Part shown: one piece after another, positions 8,730 through 17,959 of the stretch
How positions within the stretch are numbered: position 1 is the first letter of the stretch
Layout: each line of letters begins with the position of its first letter
Source of the DNA: Tatumella terrea
Lineage (GTDB): Bacteria; Pseudomonadota; Gammaproteobacteria; Enterobacterales; Enterobacteriaceae
Assembly (NCBI RefSeq): GCF_039523755.1
Contig: NZ_BAAAFX010000010.1
Coordinates: 62,001 to 126,000 of the forward strand
Length of the DNA: 64,000 nt
Reading direction: 5' to 3'
Translations under genes and position numbers: made by a program
The notes under the pieces: model-generated
The model's input: the letters and a program-made list of their open reading frames with translations, nothing else
The model's database searches: none
Told to the model about the DNA's origin: nothing

Positions 8730-9017
8730 GCGCCGGACTGCCTGTACGGCTGCAGCATGTCTTGATTCCGGCTTACCTGCCGTAGGGGCTTCCCGGCGGA
8801 TGCCGGCCACCGCTCATCCGGGGGGCATCCGCCGGGGAGTACTGTACACCCCAGGCACGATGTTCTCTGTGACTGAGTGAACACTGACCACCGCGGATCG
8901 CGTTAACCCCGGGCGATTCTTCGGTAAACCCTGCCACAGCGTAGCAAACCTTTTTTCGCTAAACTGATGCGGAGGTTCCGTTATTTCTTCCCGGTGATCG
9001 CTACCGGTGGTGACACC
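8730..9017 (-). pseudogene. hpf: Decayed ribosome hibernation promoting factor gene
   Basis: In enterobacteria hpf lies between rpoN and ptsN. Here the 452 bases between them hold no intact gene, but their length is close to that of an hpf with its usual flanks. A minus-strand frame shows a remnant at 8987 downward: EEITEPPHQFSEKRFATLWQ, against VEITEALREFVTAKFAKLEQ in E. coli, with EITE, F, FA, L and Q identical in register and a preceding TTG like ITGN. There is no start codon at the expected place (about 9017), the frame soon loses similarity, and it ends early at 8814. The limits given are projected from the E. coli length. A strongly diverged functional protein is less likely. Confidence 0.6.
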
Positions 9018-9036
9018 GGCCCGCGAGACTGTCACG

Positions 9037-10470
9037 TTAAAGCAGCTGTTTACGCTGGTTTGACGGTGGGATAGATAATGATTCGCGATACTTAGCGACG
9101 GTTCGCCTTGCCACCATAATGCCCTGTTCAGATAACATAGTGGTGAGTTTACTGTCACTCAAGGGCTTTACGGGGTTTTCCGTTGAAATTAATTTTTTCA
9201 CCAGGGCCCTGATCGCCGTGGAGGATGCTTCACCGCCACCTTCAGTATTCACATGGCTTGAGAAAAAGTACTTCAGCTCAAAGATGCCCCGTGGACTGTG
9301 CAGGTATTTCTGGGTCGTCACGCGTGAGATAGTGGATTCATGCATTTCTACGGCCTGGGCAATGTCTGCCAGGACCATTGGCCGCATATATTCTTCACCC
9401 TGCTCGAAAAAAGCCTGTTGCTGCTCGACAATACAGCGGGAAACTTTCAGCAGTGTATCGTTACGGCTTTCGAGGCTCTTAATCAGCCAGCGGGCTTCCT
9501 GTAAGTTATTACGGATAAATTGATTATCGCTATCGTTACGGGCACCGCCGCTCATGGCGGCATACTGCTGATTAATGCGTAATCCTGGCAGGCTGTCGGT
9601 ATTGAGTTCGACGGTCCACTGGCTGCCTGACTTACGCACCAGGACATCGGGGATCACATACTCTGACTCACCGGTATTAATAGACTGGCCCGGTCGCGGG
9701 TCCAGAGACTGGATCAGCAGCATCGCCTCTTTCAGCACATCTTCTTTGAGCCGGGTCACGCGCATCAGACTACGGAAATCATGGTTCGCCAGAAGATCCA
9801 GATGCCCGCGGACAATCAGGCGCGCCTCTTCCAGCATCGGGGTTTCAGGAGCAAACTGAGAAAGCTGAATCAACAGACACTCTTTTAAATCTCTGGCGCC
9901 GACACCGATAGGGTCGAAATGCTGGATACGCTTTAAGACTGCTTCGACCTCTTCAGGGGTCAGTTCGTCATCACCCATACTTTCCAGAATGTCATCCAGC
10001 GGAACGGTCAGATATCCCGTGGTATCAATCGCATCAACAATAGAGGTCGCTATCGCGCGGTCAGTATCACTGAACGGCGTCAGTTCCATTTGCCATATCA
10101 GGTAATCCTGCAGGGATTGTGTCGTTTCGCCCTGATAGAGAGGCAATTCATCATCCTGATAGTCTGTGCCTGTTCCGGAGGGCGTCCCTGCAGTATAGAT
10201 TTCATCCCAGGTCGCATCCAGAGGAAGCTCTTCCGGCATATCTTTTTGTTCCAGGGCTTCCCGTGTATCCAGGGATGCGCTTTCACCTGACTCCTCAGCA
10301 TCGACCTCGTTGAGTATCTCTGTTTGTTCCAGTAACGGATTACTTTCCAGAGCTAATTGTAATTCTTGTTGTAACTCGAGCGTCGACAGTTGCAACAGCC
10401 GTATCGCCTGCTGCAACTGGGGGGTCATTGCCAGTTGTTGGCTGAGTCTGAATTGCAAACTTTGCTTCAT
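9037..10470 (-). CDS. rpoN: RNA polymerase sigma-54 factor
   Basis: Sigma-54 directs RNA polymerase to nitrogen-control and related promoters and needs an activator ATPase. The 477 residues equal the E. coli length. The glutamine-rich region I (QSLQFRLSQQLAMTPQLQQA) is at the N-terminus, an acidic region II follows, then the core-binding domain and a helix-turn-helix. The RpoN box ARRTVAKYRE is at 454-463. It lies 51 bases after lptB on the same strand, as in E. coli. Confidence 0.98.
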   Translation of the reverse strand: MKQSLQFRLSQQLAMTPQLQQAIRLLQLSTLELQQELQLALESNPLLEQTEILNEVDAEESGESASLDTREALEQKDMPEELPLDATWDEIYTAGTPSGTGTDYQDDELPLYQGETTQSLQDYLIWQMELTPFSDTDRAIATSIVDAIDTTGYLTVPLDDILESMGDDELTPEEVEAVLKRIQHFDPIGVGARDLKECLLIQLSQFAPETPMLEEARLIVRGHLDLLANHDFRSLMRVTRLKEDVLKEAMLLIQSLDPRPGQSINTGESEYVIPDVLVRKSGSQWTVELNTDSLPGLRINQQYAAMSGGARNDSDNQFIRNNLQEARWLIKSLESRNDTLLKVSRCIVEQQQAFFEQGEEYMRPMVLADIAQAVEMHESTISRVTTQKYLHSPRGIFELKYFFSSHVNTEGGGEASSTAIRALVKKLISTENPVKPLSDSKLTTMLSEQGIMVARRTVAKYRESLSIPPSNQRKQLL

Positions 10471-10521
10471 AGTGAGGCGTGCATTTCCTGAAAAAATATC
10501 AATAAGAACACATTACCAGAA

Positions 10522-11247
10522 TCAGAGTCGGAACTCTTCACCGAGATAAACGCGTTTAACCTGCTCGTCGGCCAGAATATCTTCCGGAGTGCCGTGAGCG
10601 ATTAATTTACCCTGACTCACGATATAAGCGCGTTCACACACCGCGAGTGTTTCACGGACATTGTGGTCAGTGATGAGTACGCCCAGACCGCTGTCACGCA
10701 GATGCTCAATAATTTTTTTGATATCAATGACCGAGATAGGATCAACGCCGGCAAAAGGCTCATCGAGCAGGATAAATTTGGGGTTAGCGGCCAGAGCTCG
10801 GGCAATTTCAACACGGCGACGTTCCCCGCCGGAAAGGGCCTGTCCCAGACTGTCGCGCAGATGTTCAATATGGAACTCTTCCATCAGCTCGTTAGCACGA
10901 TCTGCCCGCTGCTCTGCGCTCAGATCCTTACGGATCTGCAGCACCGCCATCAGGTTATCGTAAACACTCAGGCGACGAAAAATAGAGGCCTCCTGGGGAA
11001 GATATCCGATACCCCGGCGGGCCCGGGCGTGCAGTGGCAGTAAACTGATATCATCACTATCGATAACAATCCGGCCTGCATCGCGGGGAACAATACCGAC
11101 AACCATATAGAAGGTGGTGGTTTTCCCGGCCCCGTTAGGGCCCAGCAAACCGACAATTTCACCGGAGTTGACTTGCAGGCTCACATCCTCAACCACACGT
11201 CGGCCTTTGTATGCTTTTGCCAGGTTCTCTGCAATTAAAGTCGCCAT
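10522..11247 (-). CDS. lptB: Lipopolysaccharide export ATPase LptB
   Basis: The cytoplasmic ATPase of the LptB2FGC complex, which extracts lipopolysaccharide from the inner membrane. The 241 residues show Walker A GPNGAGKT (36-43), the ABC signature LSGGERRRVEIARAL, Walker B FILLDEP and the switch histidine in LITDHNVRE. It starts five bases after lptA and belongs to the kdsC-lptC-lptA-lptB unit. Confidence 0.98.
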   Translation of the reverse strand: MATLIAENLAKAYKGRRVVEDVSLQVNSGEIVGLLGPNGAGKTTTFYMVVGIVPRDAGRIVIDSDDISLLPLHARARRGIGYLPQEASIFRRLSVYDNLMAVLQIRKDLSAEQRADRANELMEEFHIEHLRDSLGQALSGGERRRVEIARALAANPKFILLDEPFAGVDPISVIDIKKIIEHLRDSGLGVLITDHNVRETLAVCERAYIVSQGKLIAHGTPEDILADEQVKRVYLGEEFRL

Positions 11248-11252
11248 AAGTA

Positions 11253-11804
11253 TTATTGACTCTGTTTAGGGGATTTCGTGGTTTTAGGGTTCTGTAATTC
11301 AGAGGGCACCAGTGTGGTGGTGACACGTTTTTGTGGCCCCTGGCTGTCAGCCTGCATTTTTTGCAGTTTCACCAGATAAGTAATGCGGTCACCCTGAATA
11401 TTGCTGTTCAGCTGCTGGATATACGCATTGCCGGTCAGTTCAACCATATCTTTCGCCAGATCATAATGTAATTTGGCGGCATGACCTTTGACCGGTTTAC
11501 CGTTGTCCTGCATCTGATAAAAAGTCGCCGGATTACCGTAGGCATCCACCAGGGTTTTTTTACTATCTCCGCCCGGACGGGTGACCACCACCTTATCCGC
11601 AGTGATCCTGATCGTTCCCTGAGTAATGATCACATTGCCGGTAAAGGTCGCCACATTGCCCTGCATATCCATTGACTGGTTTTCCGAGGTGACATTCACC
11701 GGTTTATCGGAATCCCCTGTCACGGCCAGTGCAGGCAGACTACAGGCCAGCAGTGTACTGATCAGCAACAACCTGATGCTATTAGTGTTGGTTTTGAATT
11801 TCAT
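11253..11804 (-). CDS. lptA: Periplasmic lipopolysaccharide bridge protein LptA
   Basis: LptA forms the periplasmic bridge that carries lipopolysaccharide from LptC to LptD/E. The chosen start (11804) gives MKFKTNTNS, like E. coli, followed by a signal peptide cleaved after PALA (about residue 27). The OstA-type beta-jellyroll (VNVTSENQSMDMQGNVATFTG and on) fills the mature protein. The gene begins inside the 3' end of lptC, a 23-base overlap also seen in E. coli. The C-terminal tail is rich in Lys, Ser and Gln. Confidence 0.96.
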   Translation of the reverse strand: MKFKTNTNSIRLLLISTLLACSLPALAVTGDSDKPVNVTSENQSMDMQGNVATFTGNVIITQGTIRITADKVVVTRPGGDSKKTLVDAYGNPATFYQMQDNGKPVKGHAAKLHYDLAKDMVELTGNAYIQQLNSNIQGDRITYLVKLQKMQADSQGPQKRVTTTLVPSELQNPKTTKSPKQSQ

Positions 11805-12351
11805 AGTAGGTTTTGACCTTTTCAATTAATTCGGCTGTTTTTGCGCGTAAATTACCCCGCATCTTCATCCCTGTAGAGTGGAAATCCTGGCCGTAAAGAG
11901 TGACCTGGTCATCGGAGGTCACATCCTGAGTGACGAGGTTAATCTGCGCATTATCCGTCGTTATCCGTTCAATTTTTGCATTCGGGCTTAAGGCCCGCAC
12001 TTCCACGTGCCCGTACAGATACAGCATCCGGTTTTGGGTTAATTTTGCTTTATCTGCTTTGACTGACCATGCCGGCGCTTTTTGCGGGTCAAACGTCGTC
12101 ATGACAGGGTTATCAAACCAGCTGACGCGGGCCGTATCAAAATAAGCCACTTTTGCTGAATCCAGCGTATAGGCGAGCCCGCCCTCCGGGTTATAGACCA
12201 CCGTATGGGTGCTGGCGGTGGTATAGGTCGGGCTTTGATCATCTGCGACCACTGCGGGTGAAGATGATTCCTGATTTGTCAGGTTCCAGCCAATCAAGAC
12301 CACTGCAATAATGGCCAGCAGCAGGGTGATCCAGCGTCTGGTTTTACTCAT
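11782..12351 (-). CDS. lptC: Lipopolysaccharide export protein LptC
   Basis: LptC is the single-span inner-membrane protein linking LptB2FG to LptA. It has 189 residues (191 in E. coli), a membrane anchor at about 7-24 (WITLLLAIIAVVLIGW) and a periplasmic jellyroll domain. It overlaps kdsC by four bases (ATGA) and lptA by 23, indicating tight translational coupling. Confidence 0.96.
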   Translation of the reverse strand: MSKTRRWITLLLAIIAVVLIGWNLTNQESSSPAVVADDQSPTYTTASTHTVVYNPEGGLAYTLDSAKVAYFDTARVSWFDNPVMTTFDPQKAPAWSVKADKAKLTQNRMLYLYGHVEVRALSPNAKIERITTDNAQINLVTQDVTSDDQVTLYGQDFHSTGMKMRGNLRAKTAELIEKVKTYYEIQNQH

Positions 12352-12911
12352 ATCGATAACCCTTTGGCATCCTCGAATTTGTCTTGTGCCATCAAAATAA
12401 GATCACAAATTTCCCTTACCGCGCCACGGCCACCGTTGATACGTGTGACATAATCTGCACGCTGGAGTAATAAGGGATGGGCATCCGCCACCGCAACACT
12501 GAGACCGACCTCTGCCATGACCGGCCAGTCGATCAAATCATCGCCAATATAGGCGACCTGGTCCGGACGGAGCGACAGTTTATCCAGAAGATCGCGAAAG
12601 GCCAAAATCTTATCTGATTGTCCCTGGTAGAGGTGGCCGATGCCTAGTGTACGGCAGCGATCTTCCAGTAATCCGGCCTTACGTCCGGTAATGATCGCCA
12701 CTTCCACCTCATTGGTTAACAGACAGCGGATCCCATAGCCGTCACGGACATTGAAGGCTTTCAGTTCTTCTCCGCTGTTCCCCATATAGATCAATCCGTC
12801 AGACATCACACCGTCAACATCACAGATCAATAATTTTATTCCGGCGGCAGCGGTCATCACGGCCCGACGGACAGGCCCGTAACAGGTTTCAACGGGTAAT
12901 TCAGTATTCAT
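12348..12911 (-). CDS. kdsC: 3-deoxy-D-manno-octulosonate 8-phosphate phosphatase
   Basis: KdsC dephosphorylates Kdo-8-phosphate, a step in making the lipopolysaccharide inner core. The 187-residue HAD-type protein has the catalytic pair Asp31 and Asp33 in CDVDGVMSDG, the Thr in IITGRK and the magnesium-binding GDDLIDWPVM motif. The frame extends upstream into kdsD, but the ATG at 12911 gives the E. coli-like N-terminus (ETCYGPV). Its 3' end overlaps the lptC start. Confidence 0.96.
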   Translation of the reverse strand: MNTELPVETCYGPVRRAVMTAAAGIKLLICDVDGVMSDGLIYMGNSGEELKAFNVRDGYGIRCLLTNEVEVAIITGRKAGLLEDRCRTLGIGHLYQGQSDKILAFRDLLDKLSLRPDQVAYIGDDLIDWPVMAEVGLSVAVADAHPLLLQRADYVTRINGGRGAVREICDLILMAQDKFEDAKGLSI

Positions 12912-12924
12912 TCTCTTATCCTGC

Positions 12925-13911
12925 TCAGACGACACCGGCACGCAACATATCATGCATATGTACCACACCCACCAAACGATTGTTATCCGCAACCAGTAAC
13001 GAGGTGATATTTTTACTTTGCATAACATTTAGCGCATCAACAGCCAGCATATTAGATGTTACGCGGATCCCCCCCGGGGTCATGACATTATCTATCAGCG
13101 TTGACTGGAAGTTGATCCCCATATCGATGACCCGACGTAAATCACCGTCGGTAAAGATACCCGCTATCGTCATATCCTCCTCAACGATCACCGTCATACC
13201 CATTTTCTTACGGGTGATCTCCAGCAGGGCATCACGCAGTGATGCATGGCGCGGAACGCAGGGCATTTCCGTACCGGCATGCATCACATCGCTGACGTGC
13301 AGCAAAAGCTTTCTGCCTAATGCCCCGCCGGGATGCGAGAGGGCAAAATCATTGGCCGTAAAACCGCGGGCTTCCAGTAAGGCAACGGCCAGCGCATCTC
13401 CCATTACCAGCGTCGCCGTGGTGCTGCTGGTGGGGGCCAGGCCCAGCGGGCAGGCTTCCTGAGGAACCCTGACGGTTAAGTGCAAATCGGCGGCTTTCGC
13501 CATGGCACTTTCCGGCCGGCTGCTCAGGCAGATTAACGTAATTTTCAGTCGTTTGATCACCGGGACCAGCGCCAGGATCTCGTGAGACTCCCCGCTGTTG
13601 GAGATGGCGAGTACCACATCCTCCGGGCCGACCATGCCCAGGTCGCCGTGGCTGGCCTCCGCAGGATGGACAAAAAACGCCGGTGTACCGGTGCTGGCAA
13701 AGGTCGCGGCCATTTTTCGGGCAATGTGGCCGGATTTCCCCATCCCCATCACCACGACTTTACCTCGACAATGGTAAAGGATGTCACAGGCGCTGGAAAA
13801 ATCCTCGTTAATATACTGGTCCAGTTGTTCAAGACCTTCGCGTTCGATACGCAGAACGTTTTTTCCGGCTTTTCTGAAATCAAAACCAGAGCTTGTCGGT
13901 TGTTCAGACAT
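12925..13911 (-). CDS. kdsD: D-arabinose 5-phosphate isomerase
   Basis: KdsD converts ribulose 5-phosphate to arabinose 5-phosphate, the first committed Kdo precursor. The 328 residues, as in E. coli, hold an N-terminal SIS sugar-isomerase domain (GMGKSGHIARKMAATFAST; SHGDLGM) and two C-terminal CBS domains (about 210-325). It lies 13 bases after yrbG and 13 before kdsC in one minus-strand run. Confidence 0.97.
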   Translation of the reverse strand: MSEQPTSSGFDFRKAGKNVLRIEREGLEQLDQYINEDFSSACDILYHCRGKVVVMGMGKSGHIARKMAATFASTGTPAFFVHPAEASHGDLGMVGPEDVVLAISNSGESHEILALVPVIKRLKITLICLSSRPESAMAKAADLHLTVRVPQEACPLGLAPTSSTTATLVMGDALAVALLEARGFTANDFALSHPGGALGRKLLLHVSDVMHAGTEMPCVPRHASLRDALLEITRKKMGMTVIVEEDMTIAGIFTDGDLRRVIDMGINFQSTLIDNVMTPGGIRVTSNMLAVDALNVMQSKNITSLLVADNNRLVGVVHMHDMLRAGVV

Positions 13912-13923
13912 TCCAGAGTCCTT

Positions 13924-14904
13924 TTATTGATTATTCATCATCGGATAAACCCAGAGCATGGCGGCCCAGACAATAAATCCGCACAACAGAAAAGCTCCGG
14001 TGAGACGACCGATACGCCGGTCTTTTCTCAGGCAAATGACCGCAAAAAGTGTACTGACCCCGAGCATGACCCAATAATCCCGCGAAAAAGCATTACTGTC
14101 GATACTGCCCGGACTGACCAGTGCCGGAAGCCCCAGAACAATGGCCGTATTGTAAATATTAGCACCCAACAGGTTGCCGACGGCGATATCACCTTCTCCT
14201 TTCAGAGTTCCGGCAATGACGGTGGCCAGTTCCGGCAGGCTGGTACCGATGGAGATAAAAAACAGCGACATCAGCAGTTCACTGATCCCCAGATAATCTG
14301 CCACCACTGTCGCGTTATCCAGTATCATCCGCGTGGCCACCGGCAACAGGACCAAAGCGACCCCGAGCCACAGGCAAGCCACCGTATTACCGGCATCTTC
14401 GCCCGGCAGTTCGGCTAACTGCTCACGCGTCAGTGAGTCGCCGGTGGCTGCCTGGGTTTTGTTGGCCAGCCGGATAATACCCCACAGATAAATGACAGCC
14501 ATGGCTAACAGACAAAAACCTTCGCTCCGGGTCAGAAAATTATCGGCCAGTAATAGCCCGCAAAGCAGCGTCACCAGTAGCATCAGGGGCAGTTCCCGGC
14601 GCAAAAGGGCCGAGTTGATTTTCAGAGGATGGAGCAATGCAGCCCCCCCCAGAATTAATAAAATGTTGGTAATATTGGAACCCAGGGCGATGCCGACAGA
14701 AAAGTCGCGTAATCCATGCTGTGCCGCAGATAACGAAAGAATGATCTCTGGCAGTGAGGTCCCGATACCGACGACTGTCATACCAATAATCAGCGGAGGG
14801 ATCCCGAGAGACCGGCATAAAATGGAGGCACTGAATACCAGCCGGTCGGCGCCATAAGCCAGCAGCAGTAAACCAAGAACCAGCAGGACAATCGCGACAA
14901 GCAT
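13924..14904 (-). CDS. yrbG: Calcium/sodium antiporter family protein YrbG
   Basis: An inner-membrane cation/calcium exchanger of the CaCA family. The 326 residues form about ten membrane helices with the two inverted repeats of the family, each carrying GTSLPE (GIGTSLPEIILS and SIGTSLPELATV), which line the ion-binding site. It is the first gene of the yrbG-kdsD-kdsC-lptCAB run and diverges from mlaF. The exact ions moved in the cell are not established by the sequence. Confidence 0.93.
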   Translation of the reverse strand: MLVAIVLLVLGLLLLAYGADRLVFSASILCRSLGIPPLIIGMTVVGIGTSLPEIILSLSAAQHGLRDFSVGIALGSNITNILLILGGAALLHPLKINSALLRRELPLMLLVTLLCGLLLADNFLTRSEGFCLLAMAVIYLWGIIRLANKTQAATGDSLTREQLAELPGEDAGNTVACLWLGVALVLLPVATRMILDNATVVADYLGISELLMSLFFISIGTSLPELATVIAGTLKGEGDIAVGNLLGANIYNTAIVLGLPALVSPGSIDSNAFSRDYWVMLGVSTLFAVICLRKDRRIGRLTGAFLLCGFIVWAAMLWVYPMMNNQ

Positions 14905-15130
14905 GGGTATTCCTTTGCCAAAGTGGCCGTGATACCGGAGCGCGGTGTCAGGGCAAAAACAGGGTTCAACATTATCAGGGGCTGATTTTGACTGCCGGAA
15001 GGCGAAAAGTAAATTTTATGACTGAATTACACAAACCTGGCCTGTAATTTTCTGTAAAAATAGCGTGGTGCTATCCTCATGGCTGGCATCATAATCAATT
15101 AAAAAGCCCGAACACCTGTAAGGGGTCACT

Positions 15131-15946
15131 ATGGTTCAGCAACACAAAGGATTAGTGGAAATCCGCGGGATGAGTTTCTCCCGGGGGAACCGCAAAATCT
15201 TTGATGACATTACCCTGACGGTTCCTGAAGGGAAAATTACCGCCATTATGGGGCCGTCGGGTATCGGTAAAACGACATTATTGCGCCTGATCGGCGGGCA
15301 ATTATCGCCGGATAACGGAGATATTTTCTTCCGTGATGACAATATTCCGACATTGTCCCGCAGGAAGTTATACGACGTCCGTAAAAAGATGAGCATGTTA
15401 TTCCAGTCAGGGGCACTGTTTACCGATCTCACTGTCTACGAAAACGTGGCCTGGCCTTTGCGTGAGCATACCCGGTTACCCCCGGAATTATTGCATACCA
15501 CGGTGATGATGAAGCTGGAGGCCGTCGGATTGCGGGGAGCTGAGGAGCTGACCCCGGCAGAGTTATCGGGTGGTATGGCCCGGCGTGTTGCCCTGGCGCG
15601 CGCGATCGCGCTGGATCCTGAACTCATTATGTTTGATGAACCTTTCGTCGGGCAGGATCCCATCACGATGGGGGTGCTGGTGAAACTGATTGATGAGCTT
15701 AATCATGCACTTGGCCTGACCTGCATCGTGGTTTCTCACGATGTGCCTGAAGTACTGAGTATTGCTGACTATGCTTATATTGTGGCAGGACAGCATATAA
15801 TTGCGCAGGGTAGCCCCGAAGCATTACGGGAAACGCCTGATCCCCGTGTCCGTCAGTTTATCGATGGCCATGCGGATGGTCCGGTACCTTTCCGGTATCC
15901 GGCCGGTGACTATCTCACCGATTTGCTAAGCTCCGGGAGGCATTAA
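15131..15946 (+). CDS. mlaF: Phospholipid ABC transporter ATP-binding protein MlaF
   Basis: The ATPase of the MlaFEDB complex, which helps maintain outer-membrane lipid asymmetry by moving phospholipids between the membranes. The 271 residues have Walker A GPSGIGKTT, the Q-loop FQSGALFTD, signature ELSGGMARR and Walker B LIMFDEPFVGQDP. The ATG at 15131 follows AAGGGG. It is the first gene of mlaFEDCB; the divergent promoter region with yrbG is 226 bases. Confidence 0.97.
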   Translation: MVQQHKGLVEIRGMSFSRGNRKIFDDITLTVPEGKITAIMGPSGIGKTTLLRLIGGQLSPDNGDIFFRDDNIPTLSRRKLYDVRKKMSMLFQSGALFTDLTVYENVAWPLREHTRLPPELLHTTVMMKLEAVGLRGAEELTPAELSGGMARRVALARAIALDPELIMFDEPFVGQDPITMGVLVKLIDELNHALGLTCIVVSHDVPEVLSIADYAYIVAGQHIIAQGSPEALRETPDPRVRQFIDGHADGPVPFRYPAGDYLTDLLSSGRH

Positions 15947-15950
15947 CGAC

Positions 15951-16733
15951 ATGTTGTTAAAGGCAGTAGCGTCATTAGGACGTTGGGGAATTAAGAGCTG
16001 CACATCGTTTGGCAGGGCAGGCCTGATGCTATTTCACGCGCTGGTGGGCAAACCGGCGTTTGTTAAACACGGCCGGCTGGTTATCCGGCAGATTTACAGC
16101 GTGGGTGTGCTTTCTTTGCTGATTATTCTGGTTTCCGGCCTGTTTATCGGCATGGTGCTGGGGCTGCAGGGGTATCTGGTCTTAAAAACCTACGGCGCAG
16201 AAACCAGCCTGGGTATGGTCGTTGCGCTCTCGTTATTGCGTGAACTGGGACCGGTCGTTACCGCATTACTGTTTGCCGGACGGGCCGGGTCAGCATTAAC
16301 CGCTGAAGTCGGACTGATGAAAGCGACAGAGCAGTTATCCAGCATGGAAATGATGGCCGTGGATCCTCTCCGGCGTGTGGTGGCTCCCCGTTTCTGGGCC
16401 GGGGTCATCAGTATGCCATTACTGGCCATCATGTTCACCGCGGTCGGTATCGCCGGGGGGGCTCTGGTAGGTGTGGACTGGAAAGGGATCGATCCCGGTT
16501 TCTTCTGGTCAGCCATGCAGGGTGCCGTCGATTTCCGCGTGGATATTATTAATTGTGTGGTGAAAAGCATCATCTTCGCCATCGCAGTTTCATGGATAGC
16601 GTTATTTAACGGCTATGACGCTGTTCCGACGTCTGAGGGGATCAGTCGTGCCACCACCCGTACGGTAGTACACTCATCCCTGGCCATACTTGGGTTAGAT
16701 TTTGTGCTGACAGCACTGATGTTTGGGAATTAA
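15951..16733 (+). CDS. mlaE: Phospholipid ABC transporter permease MlaE
   Basis: The inner-membrane permease of the Mla system. Its 260 residues comprise an N-terminal amphipathic segment and about five membrane helices, with the family stretch LLRELGPVVTALLFAGRAGSA followed by EMMAVDP. It starts four bases after mlaF and ends four bases before mlaD. Confidence 0.97.
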   Translation: MLLKAVASLGRWGIKSCTSFGRAGLMLFHALVGKPAFVKHGRLVIRQIYSVGVLSLLIILVSGLFIGMVLGLQGYLVLKTYGAETSLGMVVALSLLRELGPVVTALLFAGRAGSALTAEVGLMKATEQLSSMEMMAVDPLRRVVAPRFWAGVISMPLLAIMFTAVGIAGGALVGVDWKGIDPGFFWSAMQGAVDFRVDIINCVVKSIIFAIAVSWIALFNGYDAVPTSEGISRATTRTVVHSSLAILGLDFVLTALMFGN

Positions 16734-16737
16734 CGCA

Positions 16738-17280
16738 ATGCAAAGTAAAAAAAGTGAAATCTGGGTAGGTATTTTCCTGTTGCTGGCACTGGTCGCTGCG
16801 CTGTTTCTCTGCCTGCGCGTCGCTAATCTGAAATCCTTTGGCACAGAACCGACGTGGAAATTATATGCGACCTTTGACAATATCGGGGGCCTTAAAGTCA
16901 ACTCTCCGGTGAAAATCGGCGGTGTGGTCATCGGCAGAGTCACCAACATCTCTCTGGATGACAGCACGCTGTCACCGAAAGTTACGATGGCGATTGATGA
17001 TGCGTATGCCGGAAAAATTCCGGATACCAGCTCGCTGGCGGTACGTACACAGGGTCTGTTAGGCGAGCAATTCCTGGCGCTTAACCTCGGCTTCAATGAT
17101 CCGGATTTGGGTTCTGCTATCCTTAAGAATGGCGACACGCTGCGTGATACAAAATCGGCAATGGTGCTTGAAGATCTGATTGGACAGTTCCTGTACAAAA
17201 ACGGTAACGGTAGCAGTGATAAAGATCAAAGTGCTTCGCCTGACAGCAATGGCCCATCAGCGCCGGCGCCAACTCACTAA
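16738..17280 (+). CDS. mlaD: Phospholipid-binding MCE protein MlaD
   Basis: MlaD forms the hexameric periplasmic ring on MlaE through which phospholipid passes. The start at 16738 gives MQSKKSEIWVGIF, close to E. coli; an in-frame ATG at 16723 lies inside mlaE and is less likely. The 180 residues have one membrane anchor (about 8-27), the MCE domain (FDNIGGLKVNSPVKIGGVVIG) and a hydrophobic pore helix with the AMVLEDLIGQFLY motif. The tail is rich in Ser, Asp and Pro. Confidence 0.96.
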   Translation: MQSKKSEIWVGIFLLLALVAALFLCLRVANLKSFGTEPTWKLYATFDNIGGLKVNSPVKIGGVVIGRVTNISLDDSTLSPKVTMAIDDAYAGKIPDTSSLAVRTQGLLGEQFLALNLGFNDPDLGSAILKNGDTLRDTKSAMVLEDLIGQFLYKNGNGSSDKDQSASPDSNGPSAPAPTH

Positions 17281-17293
17281 GAGGAAAGTTTAT

Positions 17294-17959
17294 ATGTTAG
17301 TCAAACGTCTGTTAATGGCAGCGATGCTGGTAACACTGCCGGTAGCAGCGGTGAATGCCGCTGAGACCACTCCGGCGAGCACCCAGGTTGATCAGAGTAA
17401 CCCTTACACACTGATGGATCAGGCGGCCGCAAAAACGTTTACCCGTCTGAAGAATGAACAGGCGAAGATTAAGCAGAACCCGGATTACCTGCGTGAAATT
17501 GTCCAGCAGGAACTGATGCCTTATGTCCAGGTAAAATATGCCGGTGCGCTGGTACTGGGCCGTTTCTACAACCAGGCGACCCCGGCACAACGCGACGCTT
17601 ATTACAAAGCTTTCGGTGATTACCTGGATCAGGCCTACGGCCAGGCCCTGGCGCTGTATCACGGACAGACTTATCAGATTGAGTCTCCGCAACCGCTGGG
17701 CAATGCTAATCTGGTCGCTATTCGTGTCACCATTATCGACCCGAATGGCCGTCCGCCGGTCCGGCTGGATTTCCAGTGGCGTAAAAATTCCCGCACCGGG
17801 GCATGGCAGGCCTATGACATGGTGGCAGAAGGGATCAGCATGATCACCACGAAACAGAATCAGTGGGGAGACTTACTGCGCACCCAGGGTATCGATGCGC
17901 TGACTGCACAACTGAAACAGTACGCAGCCCAGCCCATTTCACTGAATCAGCAAAACTGA
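17294..17959 (+). CDS. mlaC: Periplasmic phospholipid shuttle MlaC
   Basis: MlaC carries phospholipids through the periplasm between MlaA in the outer membrane and MlaFEDB. The ATG at 17294 follows GAGGAAAG and gives a signal peptide ending near AVNAAE; longer in-frame starts inside mlaD are rejected. It has 221 residues, about ten more than E. coli, mostly in the linker after the signal peptide and at the C-terminus. Confidence 0.96.
   Translation: MLVKRLLMAAMLVTLPVAAVNAAETTPASTQVDQSNPYTLMDQAAAKTFTRLKNEQAKIKQNPDYLREIVQQELMPYVQVKYAGALVLGRFYNQATPAQRDAYYKAFGDYLDQAYGQALALYHGQTYQIESPQPLGNANLVAIRVTIIDPNGRPPVRLDFQWRKNSRTGAWQAYDMVAEGISMITTKQNQWGDLLRTQGIDALTAQLKQYAAQPISLNQQN

Noticed and set aside
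8814..9158. 114-codon minus-strand frame as an intact new gene
   Set aside because: Its start lies inside rpoN in another frame; the only similarity seen is to the start of HPF, without an HPF start codon, so a decayed hpf explains it better.
13582..14418. 278-codon frame antisense to kdsD and yrbG
   Set aside because: It spans the ends of two intact conserved genes and resembles nothing known.
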